NCBI RefSeq assembly: GCF_024684275.1
Contig: NZ_JAIKXF010000010.1
Coordinates: 62,001 to 126,000 of the forward strand
Direction: 5' to 3'
Origin: Ruminococcus sp.
GTDB taxonomy: Bacteria; Bacillota_A; Clostridia; Oscillospirales; Ruminococcaceae
Length of the DNA: 64,000 bases
Each line of letters starts with the position of its first letter. Positions within the stretch are counted from its first letter, which is position 1. Below are positions 49,756 to 58,324 of the stretch, piece by piece. Under the pieces are notes generated by a model. The model made no database searches, had not been told where the DNA came from, and saw only the letters and a program-made list of their open reading frames with translations. The position numbers were made by a program, and so were the translations under genes.

Positions 49756-51309
49756 TTATTTGATGCTTTTTACAGGTAAGAGCGGATATTTTACCGAGTT
49801 TTTAGAATATGAGTGATTTAATGCATGGCCTGTAAAATCGACATAGAGATCATCAAGATCATCTGCATTTGCGATAAGAGAAATTTTAACGTGAGTTTCT
49901 CCGCCGGCAGGTATATTGATACTGTTTTTCGAACCTTTATTGTCAGTTTCAAGCGACAGGTAATCCTCAGAAGCTATTTGATCATGATTAAGAAGGCAAC
50001 TTCCTTCTTTTTGGCTTTTTACCCTCCAGTTATACTCCCATTCGGGAGCTTTTAAAAGATTAGGGTGGATACAGTAGCTATCTTTGCGGTTTTCAGAATC
50101 ATCATATATATCTTCACTGCCGACATTTTTATACGTTAGGCTGAGAACTATGATCTTCTTTTGAACTACTATTGTTTCTGTTATCTCGTCGAGAGTATCA
50201 ATTCCGTCACCGATAGTACCATACTGGTATGTCTCGTCTATCTTTCCGTCCTCGCTGAGATATCCACTATAGTCGGCAGGCATACCGCAGCCGTCCGTGT
50301 AAATATCGTCAAAATTATCCTGAATCCATGCATCGTTGATAGTTATCTCGACATTGTTTCCGAAAGCATCTTCATCATATACAGTATCACCTACACTGAC
50401 TATGTTAAAATCGTCAGCACTTTTGCTGCTTGTCGCAGCCTCAGCAATAGACGTGCCTGATGTTTTTTCTCTTTGGAACCTTATTCCTGCGGTCTGTTCT
50501 CCGGAGTTTGCCAGCTTCATACCGTCAATAATACTTTTAACGTCATCATCGGAAATATCACCGGTAAAGAAAAGCTCAGCAATAAAGTTTGTTCCCTTGA
50601 AGTGTATCCACGCTAAACGCCCGAAAGACTTTGTATCTTCCAGACCTAAATAGGCATTTTCCTGACGTTGGAAAATATATGCTGTTTTTTCATCGTTGGA
50701 AACATCGTCAAGCTGAACTATTCCCCCTACCTTTTCTATCATAGGCGTTGTGGCTGAAACACGGTAATAACATGAGTCAAATGTACCGCCCGGGGCTGTA
50801 CCGAAAGCGTTCTTTACGATTCTCATACTTTTGTCATATGCGCCGTCAGGAAGCCATGTATAGTCTATGTCGTATTTATTCTCATCATTTGCTTCTTCAT
50901 CGGTAGGTGTAAATCTCAGGATATACTGGTATTTGCCATTCTTTTCAAGCGTGAGCACACCTGCCGTTTCATCGGGAGCTTCTGAGAGCTTTTCGGGAGT
51001 AGTAACAGTCTGTGTCACTTCCTCAGACTCATTATTATCTGCCTCAGCCATAGGAGCTGAAGCAGGAAACGTCCTTGAAATGGCATAAACTGATACAGGC
51101 GCGCCAATAACTACAGCTGCAGCCGCCGCTACCATTCCGATATATCGTCTTTTTATATAGTTCGTTTCCTTTTTCATAGTAAAACCTCTCTGTATGTTCA
51201 CCCTTTGAAGTTCATACCTCACGGAGAAATCATGCTTTCTGGTCGATGAAAAAGCCTCGTCGATTATATTGTCCCATTCTTTTTCAGAAGGTAAGCCTTT
51301 ATTTCTCAT
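49756..51309 (-). CDS. Membrane anti-sigma-like protein with a large extracytoplasmic domain
   Basis: A 517-residue protein. A cytoplasmic N-terminal part (about 1-55) ends in a basic NYIKRRYIG stretch, one membrane segment follows (about 57-77, Ala/Val-rich), then a linker rich in Glu and Thr and a long extracytoplasmic region. Part of it (about 120-270) resembles DUF4367-type sensor domains, and the last 200 residues look like a beta-sandwich. The ATG lies inside the end of the sigma-factor gene (11-base overlap, AAGGAG upstream), which strongly suggests an anti-sigma factor for it. No zinc-binding HxxxCxxC of classical ZAS proteins is present, so the mechanism may differ. The signal sensed is unknown. 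Confidence 0.72.
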   Translation of the reverse strand: MRNKGLPSEKEWDNIIDEAFSSTRKHDFSVRYELQRVNIQRGFTMKKETNYIKRRYIGMVAAAAAVVIGAPVSVYAISRTFPASAPMAEADNNESEEVTQTVTTPEKLSEAPDETAGVLTLEKNGKYQYILRFTPTDEEANDENKYDIDYTWLPDGAYDKSMRIVKNAFGTAPGGTFDSCYYRVSATTPMIEKVGGIVQLDDVSNDEKTAYIFQRQENAYLGLEDTKSFGRLAWIHFKGTNFIAELFFTGDISDDDVKSIIDGMKLANSGEQTAGIRFQREKTSGTSIAEAATSSKSADDFNIVSVGDTVYDEDAFGNNVEITINDAWIQDNFDDIYTDGCGMPADYSGYLSEDGKIDETYQYGTIGDGIDTLDEITETIVVQKKIIVLSLTYKNVGSEDIYDDSENRKDSYCIHPNLLKAPEWEYNWRVKSQKEGSCLLNHDQIASEDYLSLETDNKGSKNSINIPAGGETHVKISLIANADDLDDLYVDFTGHALNHSYSKNSVKYPLLPVKSIK

Positions 51310-51805
51310 TGTCGATCTCTCCTTTTGATCTTAAACGCTTTTTTGTACGTTCAAAGCGTTTTCTTACATTTACTTCTGTGAGGGATAATTTTTCAGCAAC
51401 TTCCCTCCATGACAGTTCATCAACACACCGCAGAGTAACTATTTTTCTGTCAGTTTCACCCAATCCGCCTAGAATTTCGTTTATTGAGGGCTGATCAGAA
51501 TAAATAAGAGTTCTGTCTGCTATTTGTACAGCATTATCAATAGGAACTTCCTCGTTATATCTGCGTTTATTCTTACGATAAATGTTTATGGAAGTACTTT
51601 TTATGACCTTAACGATATAAGCCTTAGTTTTATCGCTTGTGCATTCATTTAATCTGGCAAGCCTACGCATTATACGGATAAAAGCATCAGATACGGCGTC
51701 CTCGGCAAGCCCTTCGTCGTGTAAAACAGCATATGCAATACGGTACATAGGCTGCTCGTATACTTCATAGAGCTTTTTCAGCTTTTCAGATTCATCGTAT
51801 GTCAT
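51299..51805 (-). CDS. ECF-type RNA polymerase sigma factor (first pair)
   Basis: A 168-residue sigma-70 family protein with region 2 (about 14-75: MYRIAYAVLHDEGLAEDAVSDAFIRI) and region 4 (about 110-160: TDRKIVTLRCVDELSWREVAEKLSLTEVNVRKRFERTKKRL). GAGGTG places the start at the ATG 51803-51805, although the frame is open 13 codons further. It overlaps the membrane partner gene by 11 bases. A TGAAACGTTTCA palindrome (51820-51831) lies between the likely promoter and the RBS, matched in position by a similar palindrome before the second ECF gene at 55704. Confidence 0.88.
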   Translation of the reverse strand: MTYDESEKLKKLYEVYEQPMYRIAYAVLHDEGLAEDAVSDAFIRIMRRLARLNECTSDKTKAYIVKVIKSTSINIYRKNKRRYNEEVPIDNAVQIADRTLIYSDQPSINEILGGLGETDRKIVTLRCVDELSWREVAEKLSLTEVNVRKRFERTKKRLRSKGEIDNEK

Positions 51806-51819
51806 TTTATCACCTCGAT

Positions 51820-51866
51820 TGAAACGTTTCATAAAATATAACACATCAGGAATAATATTTGTGACA
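51820..51866 (-). promoter_or_regulatory. Upstream region of the first ECF gene: promoter-like boxes plus TGAA-N4-TTCA palindrome
   Basis: On the minus strand TGTCAC, 19 bases, TTATAT, then the 12-base palindrome TGAAACGTTTCA (51820-51831). The same layout (TGTGAT, 19 bases, TTTTAT, TGAAGTACTTCA) is found at 55637-55682. Confidence 0.4.
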
Positions 51867-51898
51867 TCGTAAAGAAAAAAGCTCCGATCCGGAGCTTT

Positions 51899-52786
51899 TT
51901 ATATTCCCGAAAGGTCAAAATCAGGAACATATTCCTGTGAAGCAGAATTTTTGTGCTGCGTAAAACCGTTTATGCCAAGCTCGGCTGCAAGATTTACAAC
52001 GCTGTTGTATTCCATTTTTGTAACTCGGCGTTTGAGCTCTGGAAAATCATCAGAAATAAATTCAAATGGAGTATATTGGTTCATTATGCTGACGAGAACA
52101 TTATCCGTTGAGGTGTTTTCGGCTATCCATTTGATTATGCTCATTGAGTCATGCCTGTGAGAGGGGAGTACCATATGACGTATTATAGTACCCTTTATAA
52201 GACCGCCCTCATTATTGAATTTAAGATGACCTGTCTGCTTTGACATGGCAAGCACAGACTCAGAGGCTTTTTCAAAATAGTCGGGAGCATTTGAGTATTT
52301 CGCAGATATTTCAGACGAGTAATATTTTATATCGGGGAGATAAATATCGATATAACCGTCAAGCATTTCAATGGTTTTTACCGATTCATAGCCTCCGCAG
52401 TTATAAACTACAGGGATAGAAAGCTTATTCTTTATCATATCAAGCGCTTTTATAATATTCGGGACGAAATGAGTAGGTGTAACAAGATCAATGTTATCTG
52501 CTCCACTGTCCTGCAATCTAAGAAATATCTCGCTTAATTCTTCATTGGTTATCTCTTTTCCGAAAAGTTCATTGCTTATTTTATTATTCTGACAAAAACA
52601 GCAATGCAGGTTGCAGCCTGAAAAGAAAACCGTTCCGGCACCGTTTCTATAAGAAATACAAGGTTCCTCCCATTTGTGCAGCGAAGCTCTCGCAACTATA
52701 ACGCTGTTTCCTGCACCGCATACTCCTTTTTGCTTTGTCCTGTCCGTACCGCATTCCCTCGGACAAAGCCTGCACTCATAATTCAT
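51899..52786 (-). CDS. Radical SAM protein, PflX-like activating enzyme family
   Basis: A 295-residue radical SAM protein with the cluster motif CNLHCCFCQN (C-x3-C-x2-C) and an N-terminal CRLCPRECGTDR...GVCGAG cysteine-rich segment as in the PflX/COG1313 group, which is annotated as pyruvate formate-lyase-activating-like but of unsettled substrate. AAGGA is 8 bases before the ATG at 52784-52786; upstream in-frame ATG and TTG codons overlap the RBS or lack one. Its start overlaps the end of the 90-aa gene by 11 bases, so the two are coupled. No formate-lyase gene is nearby. Confidence 0.85.
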   Translation of the reverse strand: MNYECRLCPRECGTDRTKQKGVCGAGNSVIVARASLHKWEEPCISYRNGAGTVFFSGCNLHCCFCQNNKISNELFGKEITNEELSEIFLRLQDSGADNIDLVTPTHFVPNIIKALDMIKNKLSIPVVYNCGGYESVKTIEMLDGYIDIYLPDIKYYSSEISAKYSNAPDYFEKASESVLAMSKQTGHLKFNNEGGLIKGTIIRHMVLPSHRHDSMSIIKWIAENTSTDNVLVSIMNQYTPFEFISDDFPELKRRVTKMEYNSVVNLAAELGINGFTQHKNSASQEYVPDFDLSGI

Positions 52787-53048
52787 ATTCATCTTCCTTA
52801 TAATCTCTGAAATCAAAATTTTCGGAGGTGGCAGTACTGTTCAGAAGTTCTTTTGCACTTACATTATTGTTTATGCAGTACATAGCTGCACAAGCAAGAA
52901 AGATACTTTTAGATATTCTGTTCTTTTTGCAAAAATCCGTTATGAGCCTGTCTTCATAAATACTTGCTCTGCAAGAAAGGCTTTTATAATAGATAACACT
53001 GTTGGAATAACGTGTTATTATGTTGTTCTTCGGTTTCTTTCTGTCCAT
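52776..53048 (-). CDS. Small hypothetical protein coupled to the radical SAM gene
   Basis: A 90-residue soluble protein: a basic N-terminus (MDRKKPKNN), two likely helices with two cysteines (FCKKNRISKSIFLACAAMYCINNN) and an acidic C-terminus (FDFRDYKEDEYEL). The KSIFLACAAMYCI helix could be of the ribbon-helix-helix type, but I am not certain. GGAGG lies 10 bases before the ATG and the promoter is at 53079-53107. Its last 11 bases overlap the radical SAM start. Such pairing can mark a small substrate or a regulator; this one has no typical RiPP leader features. Confidence 0.62.
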   Translation of the reverse strand: MDRKKPKNNIITRYSNSVIYYKSLSCRASIYEDRLITDFCKKNRISKSIFLACAAMYCINNNVSAKELLNSTATSENFDFRDYKEDEYEL

Positions 53049-53078
53049 TTTTGCTGCCTCCGTAGACTAATTAATCTA

Positions 53079-53107
53079 ATTTTAGCACCGTAATAATAAA
53101 AAGTCAA
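53079..53107 (-). promoter_or_regulatory. Promoter of the 90-aa gene and radical SAM gene
   Basis: Minus strand: TTGACT (53102-53107), 17 bases, TAAAAT (53079-53084). Confidence 0.7.
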
Positions 53108-53158
53108 TAAATGCCGCAAAAAAACGCCGATCAACCTTTAAAAGCACAAAATTTTCAC

Positions 53159-53187
53159 TTGCTTTTTTGTATAAAGTGATGTATAAT
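53159..53187 (+). promoter_or_regulatory. Promoter of proC
   Basis: TTGCTT (53159-53164), 17 bases, TATAAT (53182-53187). Confidence 0.7.
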
Positions 53188-53220
53188 TAATAGTGCATTA
53201 TTACATAAGGAGCTATAGCT

Positions 53221-54021
53221 ATGATGAATATAGGTTTTATCGGTGCAGGCAACATGGGCACCGCAATAATGAAGGGTATCTCAACAAGTACTCTTGGAGC
53301 TGAGGTAAAGCTTTTCGCATTTGATCCATGCACAGAAAAGCTTGCTGCTCTTTCTGAATACAGAGTCAGCAGCTGTTCATCCGAGAAGGAGATAATGGAA
53401 AACTGCAAATATGTTTTCCTTGCCGTGAAGCCACAGATTATAGAGAGTGTGCTTGAGGCAATATCCGAACACACAACAAATGACACTGTTATAATCTCGA
53501 TTGCCGCAGGTATCGGTGACGAATTTATAGCAAAAAAGACTATTCCGGACGCAAAGGTTGTTCTTGTTATGCCGAACACTCCTCTTCTTTTAGGCGAGGG
53601 AGCTTCTGCACTTTCAAGAAACGAGCGTGTAACAGACGAAGAATTTGAAGTTGTTCTCAACATCTTCAAGATATGCGGAAAAGCAGCGGTTATCCCAAAG
53701 GATAAGATGAAAGAGATAATTGCTATAAACGGAAGCAGCCCTGCGTTTATCTATCTCTTTGCAAAGGGATTTATTGATTACGCAGCTTCTGTGGGGATTG
53801 ACAAGGCAGCTGCTGAGGAGCTCTTCACCCAGAGTCTGATCGGCTCTGCAAAAATGATAACAGATTCCGGATATTCCATTGATGAGCTTATAAAAATGGT
53901 GTCATCTCCCGGCGGAACTACTCTTGCAGGCCTTGACAGACTTTACGAGGGCAATCTTACAGATGTAGTAAAGAATTGCTGTGACAGCTGTACAAAGAGA
54001 GCATACGAGCTTTCTAAGTAA
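53221..54021 (+). CDS. proC: Pyrroline-5-carboxylate reductase
   Basis: Last step of proline synthesis, reducing P5C with NAD(P)H. The Rossmann motif GFIGAGNMG (5-13), VFLAVKPQ, the MPNTPLLLGEGASAL loop and the C-terminal signature SPGGTTLAGLDRLYEG are present, 266 residues. AAGGAG precedes the tandem ATG; either could serve. proA and proB are not nearby. The two genes downstream (SpoIIM-like and YesL-like) lie within 60 bases of one another and could be co-transcribed. Confidence 0.95.
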   Translation: MMNIGFIGAGNMGTAIMKGISTSTLGAEVKLFAFDPCTEKLAALSEYRVSSCSSEKEIMENCKYVFLAVKPQIIESVLEAISEHTTNDTVIISIAAGIGDEFIAKKTIPDAKVVLVMPNTPLLLGEGASALSRNERVTDEEFEVVLNIFKICGKAAVIPKDKMKEIIAINGSSPAFIYLFAKGFIDYAASVGIDKAAAEELFTQSLIGSAKMITDSGYSIDELIKMVSSPGGTTLAGLDRLYEGNLTDVVKNCCDSCTKRAYELSK

Positions 54022-54071
54022 GTCTAAAATATTTTTCATGCGCATATAATCATTTGAAAGGAATGATGTGC

Positions 54072-54659
54072 ATGAAACAAATAAGTACGTTCAACACTAA
54101 AAAAGACCGGACAAGCCTGGTTTTTTACATGATATTCATTATCATTGGCATCGCAACGGGAGCAATTTTTGCTTATAAAAGTCATTTTTCGGCTTTTATA
54201 TGGATAAATCAATGTCTTTTCACTATGTCTTTTCCGCTGCGTGACTCAGTGAATACTCTTTTATCGCTTATTATTTTTTTAGGTGCTGCTTATCTATCCG
54301 GATTATTTGCTTTCGGACAAGTTTGCGGATTTATTCTGCTTATTTACAGAGGGATCGGTATTGGCGTATCAGCTTCTCTGATGTATGCCATGTATGGAAA
54401 ATCAGCTATCATACCTGTTATAATAACATTTTTACCAAAAGCGTCTGCTGTTGTCTTTATTGCTTCTGTAGCTATAAGGGAATCTGTTCGCAATTCAAGA
54501 GCTATCTTTGAATTCTGCATAAGCGGTTATGACAGCAGCGAGAAAAGTGTAAGTTTTAAGCTGTATTGTCTGAGATTCATCGTACTTATTATTTTTTCAA
54601 TATTAATTTCTGCGGCTGATGGTGCTTTAGTTCATTTTTACTGCTCTTTCAGCAGATAG
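54072..54659 (+). CDS. SpoIIM-like (DUF95 family) membrane protein
   Basis: A 195-residue protein with about five membrane segments arranged as in stage II sporulation protein M: a cytoplasmic start, a first segment (about 20-38), an extracytoplasmic loop, then LLSLIIFLGAAYLSGLFAFGQ, GFILLIYRGIGIGVSASLMY and later helices. SpoIIM works with SpoIID and SpoIIP in engulfment. AAAGGA is spaced correctly for the ATG at 54072; three upstream in-frame codons are too close to it. It lies away from a typical spoIIM neighbourhood (for example xerD), so a sporulation role is only likely. Confidence 0.75.
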   Translation: MKQISTFNTKKDRTSLVFYMIFIIIGIATGAIFAYKSHFSAFIWINQCLFTMSFPLRDSVNTLLSLIIFLGAAYLSGLFAFGQVCGFILLIYRGIGIGVSASLMYAMYGKSAIIPVIITFLPKASAVVFIASVAIRESVRNSRAIFEFCISGYDSSEKSVSFKLYCLRFIVLIIFSILISAADGALVHFYCSFSR

Positions 54660-54677
54660 AAAACGGAGGAATATTAA

Positions 54678-55601
54678 TTGGGCATTTTTTTCAAGGATTA
54701 TGTCAGTGCAGGCTCAGGCATAGCCAAAAACGCTCCTAAAAAGAAGGGAGCAGCACTGTTTTTTGATATACTGGGCAGAAAGTTCTGGAAGCTTCTGGCA
54801 CTGAATTTTATTTATATGCTGTTTTTTACACCGCTTCTGTTTATTCTGATCTCGGTCGCTGTTTTCAAAAACAGCTATGATGCGTTTAGAATAGCATTTA
54901 TTATTCTATTACTTGTATTTGCGGTATTTATCGGACCTGCTACAGCGGGAATGACAAAGGTCATAAAGGCATTTGTGATCGAAAAGCATACATTTATATG
55001 GCGCGATTTCTGGGGTGCCTTCAAGGAAAATTTCAAAAATGCTGCAATAATTGGTTTTGTTGACTGTGTTATATTTGCATCAGCGTTTTCTTCGCTGCAG
55101 GTCTATCCGGCTATGGCGATCCAGACAGGTTCTAAGATAATGTATGTACCTATGGTGATAGCGTTCAGCCTGTTCATTGTTATATTGATAATGAATTATT
55201 ACATCTTCCCTATGATGATAGCGACAACATTATCTCTGAAAAACCTGTTAAAGAACTCATTTGCTCTTGCTTTTGTGGCGTTGAAGCAGAATTTCCTGAT
55301 TTTCATTATTTCTCTGCTGATATTAGCTCTTATGGGAGTGCTTTTATTCTTTGTATTTCCTGTATTTATGCTTCTTCTGCCGTTCTTTCCGGCAGCATTC
55401 CTGCGTTTTATCAGCTGCTTTATATGCTATCCCGTGATTCAGAAATACGTTATAAATCCATATTATACAAGCATAGGCGAGATAAACCCTGAGCTTGTCG
55501 ATGAAACACCTGATGAGGACGAGCGTATATTTGAGGATATGGGCGGAAAAGAAAAGCCTATTGAAAAACGTTCAAAAGGCAAGGGAAAAAGAATATCATA
55601 A
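54678..55601 (+). CDS. YesL family (DUF624) membrane protein
   Basis: A 307-residue protein with about six hydrophobic segments and the DUF624 pattern: FWKLLALNFIYMLFFTPL near residues 36-53, GPATAGMTKVIKAF and WRDFWGAFKENF. It ends in a Lys-rich cytoplasmic tail. In Bacilli YesL sits in rhamnogalacturonan-use operons; many family members accompany sugar ABC transporters, but none is here. The start is a TTG (54678) with GGAGG, 19 bases after the SpoIIM-like gene. A hairpin with a T run follows. Confidence 0.82.
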   Translation: MGIFFKDYVSAGSGIAKNAPKKKGAALFFDILGRKFWKLLALNFIYMLFFTPLLFILISVAVFKNSYDAFRIAFIILLLVFAVFIGPATAGMTKVIKAFVIEKHTFIWRDFWGAFKENFKNAAIIGFVDCVIFASAFSSLQVYPAMAIQTGSKIMYVPMVIAFSLFIVILIMNYYIFPMMIATTLSLKNLLKNSFALAFVALKQNFLIFIISLLILALMGVLLFFVFPVFMLLLPFFPAAFLRFISCFICYPVIQKYVINPYYTSIGEINPELVDETPDEDERIFEDMGGKEKPIEKRSKGKGKRIS

Positions 55602-55604
55602 GAA

Positions 55605-55628
55605 AACGGTGCTTTTGCACCGCTTTTT
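55605..55628 (+). terminator. Terminator after the YesL-like gene
   Basis: CGGTGC, loop TTTT, GCACCG, then CTTTTTTATTT. Confidence 0.8.
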
Positions 55629-55636
55629 TATTTTTT

Positions 55637-55682
55637 TGTGATATATAAGGTATTTTCTTCGTTTTATATATGAAGTACTTCA
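55637..55682 (+). promoter_or_regulatory. Upstream region of the second ECF gene: promoter-like boxes plus palindrome
   Basis: TGTGAT (55637-55642), 19 bases, TTTTAT, then TGAAGTACTTCA (55671-55682). Same layout as at 51820-51866. Confidence 0.4.
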
Positions 55683-55703
55683 AAAGCAGAAAGGAAGCGA
55701 ACG

Positions 55704-56186
55704 ATGGACCACGATAAAATGACGGAAATATACGATAAATACAGTAAAGCTGTATATCGTATGGCGTTTGCGTACTGTAAGAACAAAGATGATGCAGAAG
55801 ATATTATGCAGGATGTCTTTATCAGGCGATTTTCCGCAGATATAGAATTTGAAGATGAAACAAAGGAAAAAAGCTGGCTTATGAAGGTAACTGTTAATAA
55901 GTGCAGAGATATGTTCCGTTCACTTCGCTATAAATATTCGCTGACCTCTGTGCCGCTCGATGAAGCGAACCTTGTATACGAAACACCTGAGGAAAGTGAA
56001 GTGTATCACGCGGTAATGTCGCTTCCGGCAAAATACAGGACTGTTATACATCTCTATTACTATGAGGAATACTCAATAAAAGAGATAAGCTGTATAACAG
56101 GTGACAGAGAGTCTGCGATACAGACTCAGTTATTTCGTGCACGTAAAAAACTAAAAGAAATTCTTGGAAAGGAGCTCCGAATATGA
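55704..56186 (+). CDS. ECF-type RNA polymerase sigma factor (second pair)
   Basis: A 160-residue sigma-70 family protein with region 2 (YRMAFAYCKNKDDAEDIMQDVFIR, about 18-41) and region 4 (LPAKYRTVIHLYYYEEYSIKEISCITG...IQTQLFRARKKL, about 108-152). AAAGGAAG sets the ATG. Its stop overlaps the start of the next gene in an ATGA, exactly the sort of coupling expected for a sigma and its regulator. Together with 51299-51805 this makes two ECF systems within 5 kb, on opposite strands. Confidence 0.9.
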   Translation: MDHDKMTEIYDKYSKAVYRMAFAYCKNKDDAEDIMQDVFIRRFSADIEFEDETKEKSWLMKVTVNKCRDMFRSLRYKYSLTSVPLDEANLVYETPEESEVYHAVMSLPAKYRTVIHLYYYEEYSIKEISCITGDRESAIQTQLFRARKKLKEILGKELRI

Positions 56187-57565
56187 ATATGAAAGATTAT
56201 AAAAAAGTAACAGACCGCTTAACACCGGGAGAGCGGTGCAGAAAAGAGGTACTTGAAATGAGTAAACGTGAGAACAAAATAAAGATGAATACAAATGAGT
56301 ATACTGAAACCGTATCAGGCGTTGAGGTACGCAGAGGTCACGGCATAACAAAATATGTGAGTATCGCCGCAGCCTGCGCTCTTATCGTCGGCGGTATAGG
56401 TACAACAGGAGTATTGCTCCATAAGACAAATAAAAATGCTCAGCAGTTTGCAGAGGTCATTGAGGAAGAAACAACAGCCGAGGCAGTAACAGAAATAGCA
56501 GAGGAGCCTACAGAGAACTTGGCTGACATAGATTATGACTATGAAGCAATCGCAAATGAACTCACACAGCACTATATTGATAGTCTGAACGTAATGCAAT
56601 TTGGCGATGTTACTTATGACAGCAGTGACAGCATAACATTTTATACCTATGACAGTACAGATGAAGAATGGTCAAACAAATACGGCGGTGAGCGCACCTT
56701 CTATAAGGTGACTGATGAGCGTTTCAACAGCTGTCAGGATATATATGAATACTATAAAGCTCCGATTGCATCGGTAATTGACAGAAAACATTTCGGTGAG
56801 ACATACGAAAGCTTTACAATGCCTGATAACTATAAGGAAGCGCAAGATGTAGAAGATAGTGTAACATTACGAAGCTGGTTGGGAGAGGATGTTAGCAAAT
56901 TTGAGGTCGGCAGCAGAGTTGATCTTGCATATGATCCCGAAGATGAAGGCACTTTTGATTATGCAGCTCATTCTATCCATACAGCAACTTATGTTGAGTA
57001 TAACGGACAGCTTTATGTAAGACAAATGCCTAAGTTCTCTACAACAGGCGATAATTCTTTTTCAACTGAACCTGCTGTCACACACGAAGAAGCGGACAGC
57101 TTTACCGTATCACGTTTTGTAAGGACTCCTTATCTTGGAAATGCAAACGCAAATTACGGTGAAGAAAATATATTTACATTTGTCCTTGAAAACGATGAAT
57201 GGAAAATCAAATCTATCGAAATTGGTGACAGACCCGAATACACATCAGCAGTAGCTATACAGCACTATATTGAGCAGAAATCCGAATATAACGACATTAA
57301 TATCGGTGTAGATACGGATAAGACCACAGGTTTAGGCATCGGACATATTATGAATTATCTTGAAGTGACCGAATATGATCCGGATATTCATGTATGCAAG
57401 GTACACGCTGTTCTTCATAATATGAACGGTGAAGATGCCATTGATATGACAGCGGAGGTCAGCGTAAATCATAACGGAAATCCTGTTGTAATGTCAGCAG
57501 ATATTACAAGAATAAAAGAATATGACAGCTCATATGAGCGCCCATATGTAGTTTCAGCAAACTGA
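56183..57565 (+). CDS. Membrane anti-sigma-like protein, unknown extracytoplasmic domain
   Basis: A 460-residue protein with a cytoplasmic N-terminal part (about 1-55, beginning MNMKDYKKVTDRLTPGERC, a pattern common in clostridial anti-sigma-like proteins), one membrane segment (about 57-80) and a Glu/Thr-rich linker. A large acidic extracytoplasmic region follows with no family I recognise; two stretches (about 150-240 and 290-350) look like NTF2- or SnoaL-like beta-rich repeats, but this is a guess. It overlaps the sigma gene by four bases. Its layout parallels the 517-aa protein at 49756, although the outer domains do not look alike. Confidence 0.7.
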   Translation: MNMKDYKKVTDRLTPGERCRKEVLEMSKRENKIKMNTNEYTETVSGVEVRRGHGITKYVSIAAACALIVGGIGTTGVLLHKTNKNAQQFAEVIEEETTAEAVTEIAEEPTENLADIDYDYEAIANELTQHYIDSLNVMQFGDVTYDSSDSITFYTYDSTDEEWSNKYGGERTFYKVTDERFNSCQDIYEYYKAPIASVIDRKHFGETYESFTMPDNYKEAQDVEDSVTLRSWLGEDVSKFEVGSRVDLAYDPEDEGTFDYAAHSIHTATYVEYNGQLYVRQMPKFSTTGDNSFSTEPAVTHEEADSFTVSRFVRTPYLGNANANYGEENIFTFVLENDEWKIKSIEIGDRPEYTSAVAIQHYIEQKSEYNDINIGVDTDKTTGLGIGHIMNYLEVTEYDPDIHVCKVHAVLHNMNGEDAIDMTAEVSVNHNGNPVVMSADITRIKEYDSSYERPYVVSAN

Positions 57566-57575
57566 ATATAAAATT

Positions 57576-57606
57576 ATCCCCTTGAAGCAATTCAAGGGGA
57601 TTTTTA
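57576..57606. terminator. Terminator after the second sigma pair
   Basis: ATCCCCTTGAA (57576-57586), loop GCAA, TTCAAGGGGAT (57591-57601), then TTTTAT; could also stop the convergent gene. Confidence 0.88.
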
Positions 57607-57650
57607 TGTAACAATGATCAGGTATTTGCATACAATAAAAGCAGAGAATA

Positions 57651-58136
57651 TCAGACATTTACGATATTGGTGACTACATCACCCTCAGGAGTTATGTCAA
57701 TGTGTCCAAAAGAGGGCTTTGCGCCGTCCCGGGGAATAGAAGCACTTCCCGGATTCAGGATATAGAAACCGTCCTCATAGCTCTGATAGCGCTCGTGAGT
57801 ATGTCCGAAAAGGATTATATCACATTCATTTGCAGCGGCGAGGGCTTTGAGCTTGTCGAGTGAACCTCCTACCCCATAAAGATGACCGTGTGTGGCAAGC
57901 AGCTTATGTCCAATAAGCGGCAGAACAAAGTAGTCATCGCTGAGACTGTCAAAGTCACAGTTTCCTGCGACATGGATTATCTTAGGAGCTAATCTCTGAT
58001 GAGACAGGATAAAGTTATCCAGCTCGCGTTCACCATCACCAAGATGGATTATCCAGTCTGCGTCAGTATTCCGCATAATAACACTTTCAAGAGCATAAGA
58101 ATTACCGTGTGTGTCTGATATTACAACAATGCGCAA
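57651..58136 (-). CDS. YfcE-type metallophosphoesterase
   Basis: A 161-residue phosphodiesterase of the MJ0936/YfcE family. All metal motifs are present: SDTHGN near the N-terminus, HLGDGE, AGNCD, LATHGHLYG and LFGHTHE. The TTG start at 58134-58136 is chosen because GGAGGG lies five bases upstream and the MRIVVISDTHG start is canonical. The promoter is at 58166-58194. It is monocistronic and divergent from the bofA cluster. The biological substrate is unknown; family members act on model phosphodiesters. Confidence 0.92.
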   Translation of the reverse strand: MRIVVISDTHGNSYALESVIMRNTDADWIIHLGDGERELDNFILSHQRLAPKIIHVAGNCDFDSLSDDYFVLPLIGHKLLATHGHLYGVGGSLDKLKALAAANECDIILFGHTHERYQSYEDGFYILNPGSASIPRDGAKPSFGHIDITPEGDVVTNIVNV

Positions 58137-58165
58137 ATATATCCCTCCTAAGAAGATTATACCAT

Positions 58166-58194
58166 ATTATAACATAGATTTTTGAAAAAATCAA
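58166..58194 (-). promoter_or_regulatory. Promoter of the phosphoesterase gene
   Basis: Minus strand: TTGATT (58189-58194), 17 bases, TATAAT (58166-58171). Confidence 0.75.
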
Positions 58195-58324
58195 CAGGTA
58201 TTATCAAAAAAATATAGACCAGTTTGTTAAAATCGCAAAAATGCGAGAGGTACAGGCATTCAAAACATATTTTATGAGTAAATACAATATATTATTGTAT
58301 ATATCAAGTTTTATGGAGGCAGCT

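Noticed and set aside
58258..58292. Sigma-E-type promoter before the bofA cluster (ACATATT...ATACAAT)
   Set aside because: The two boxes are only about 10-12 bases apart, too close for a functional sigma-E promoter.
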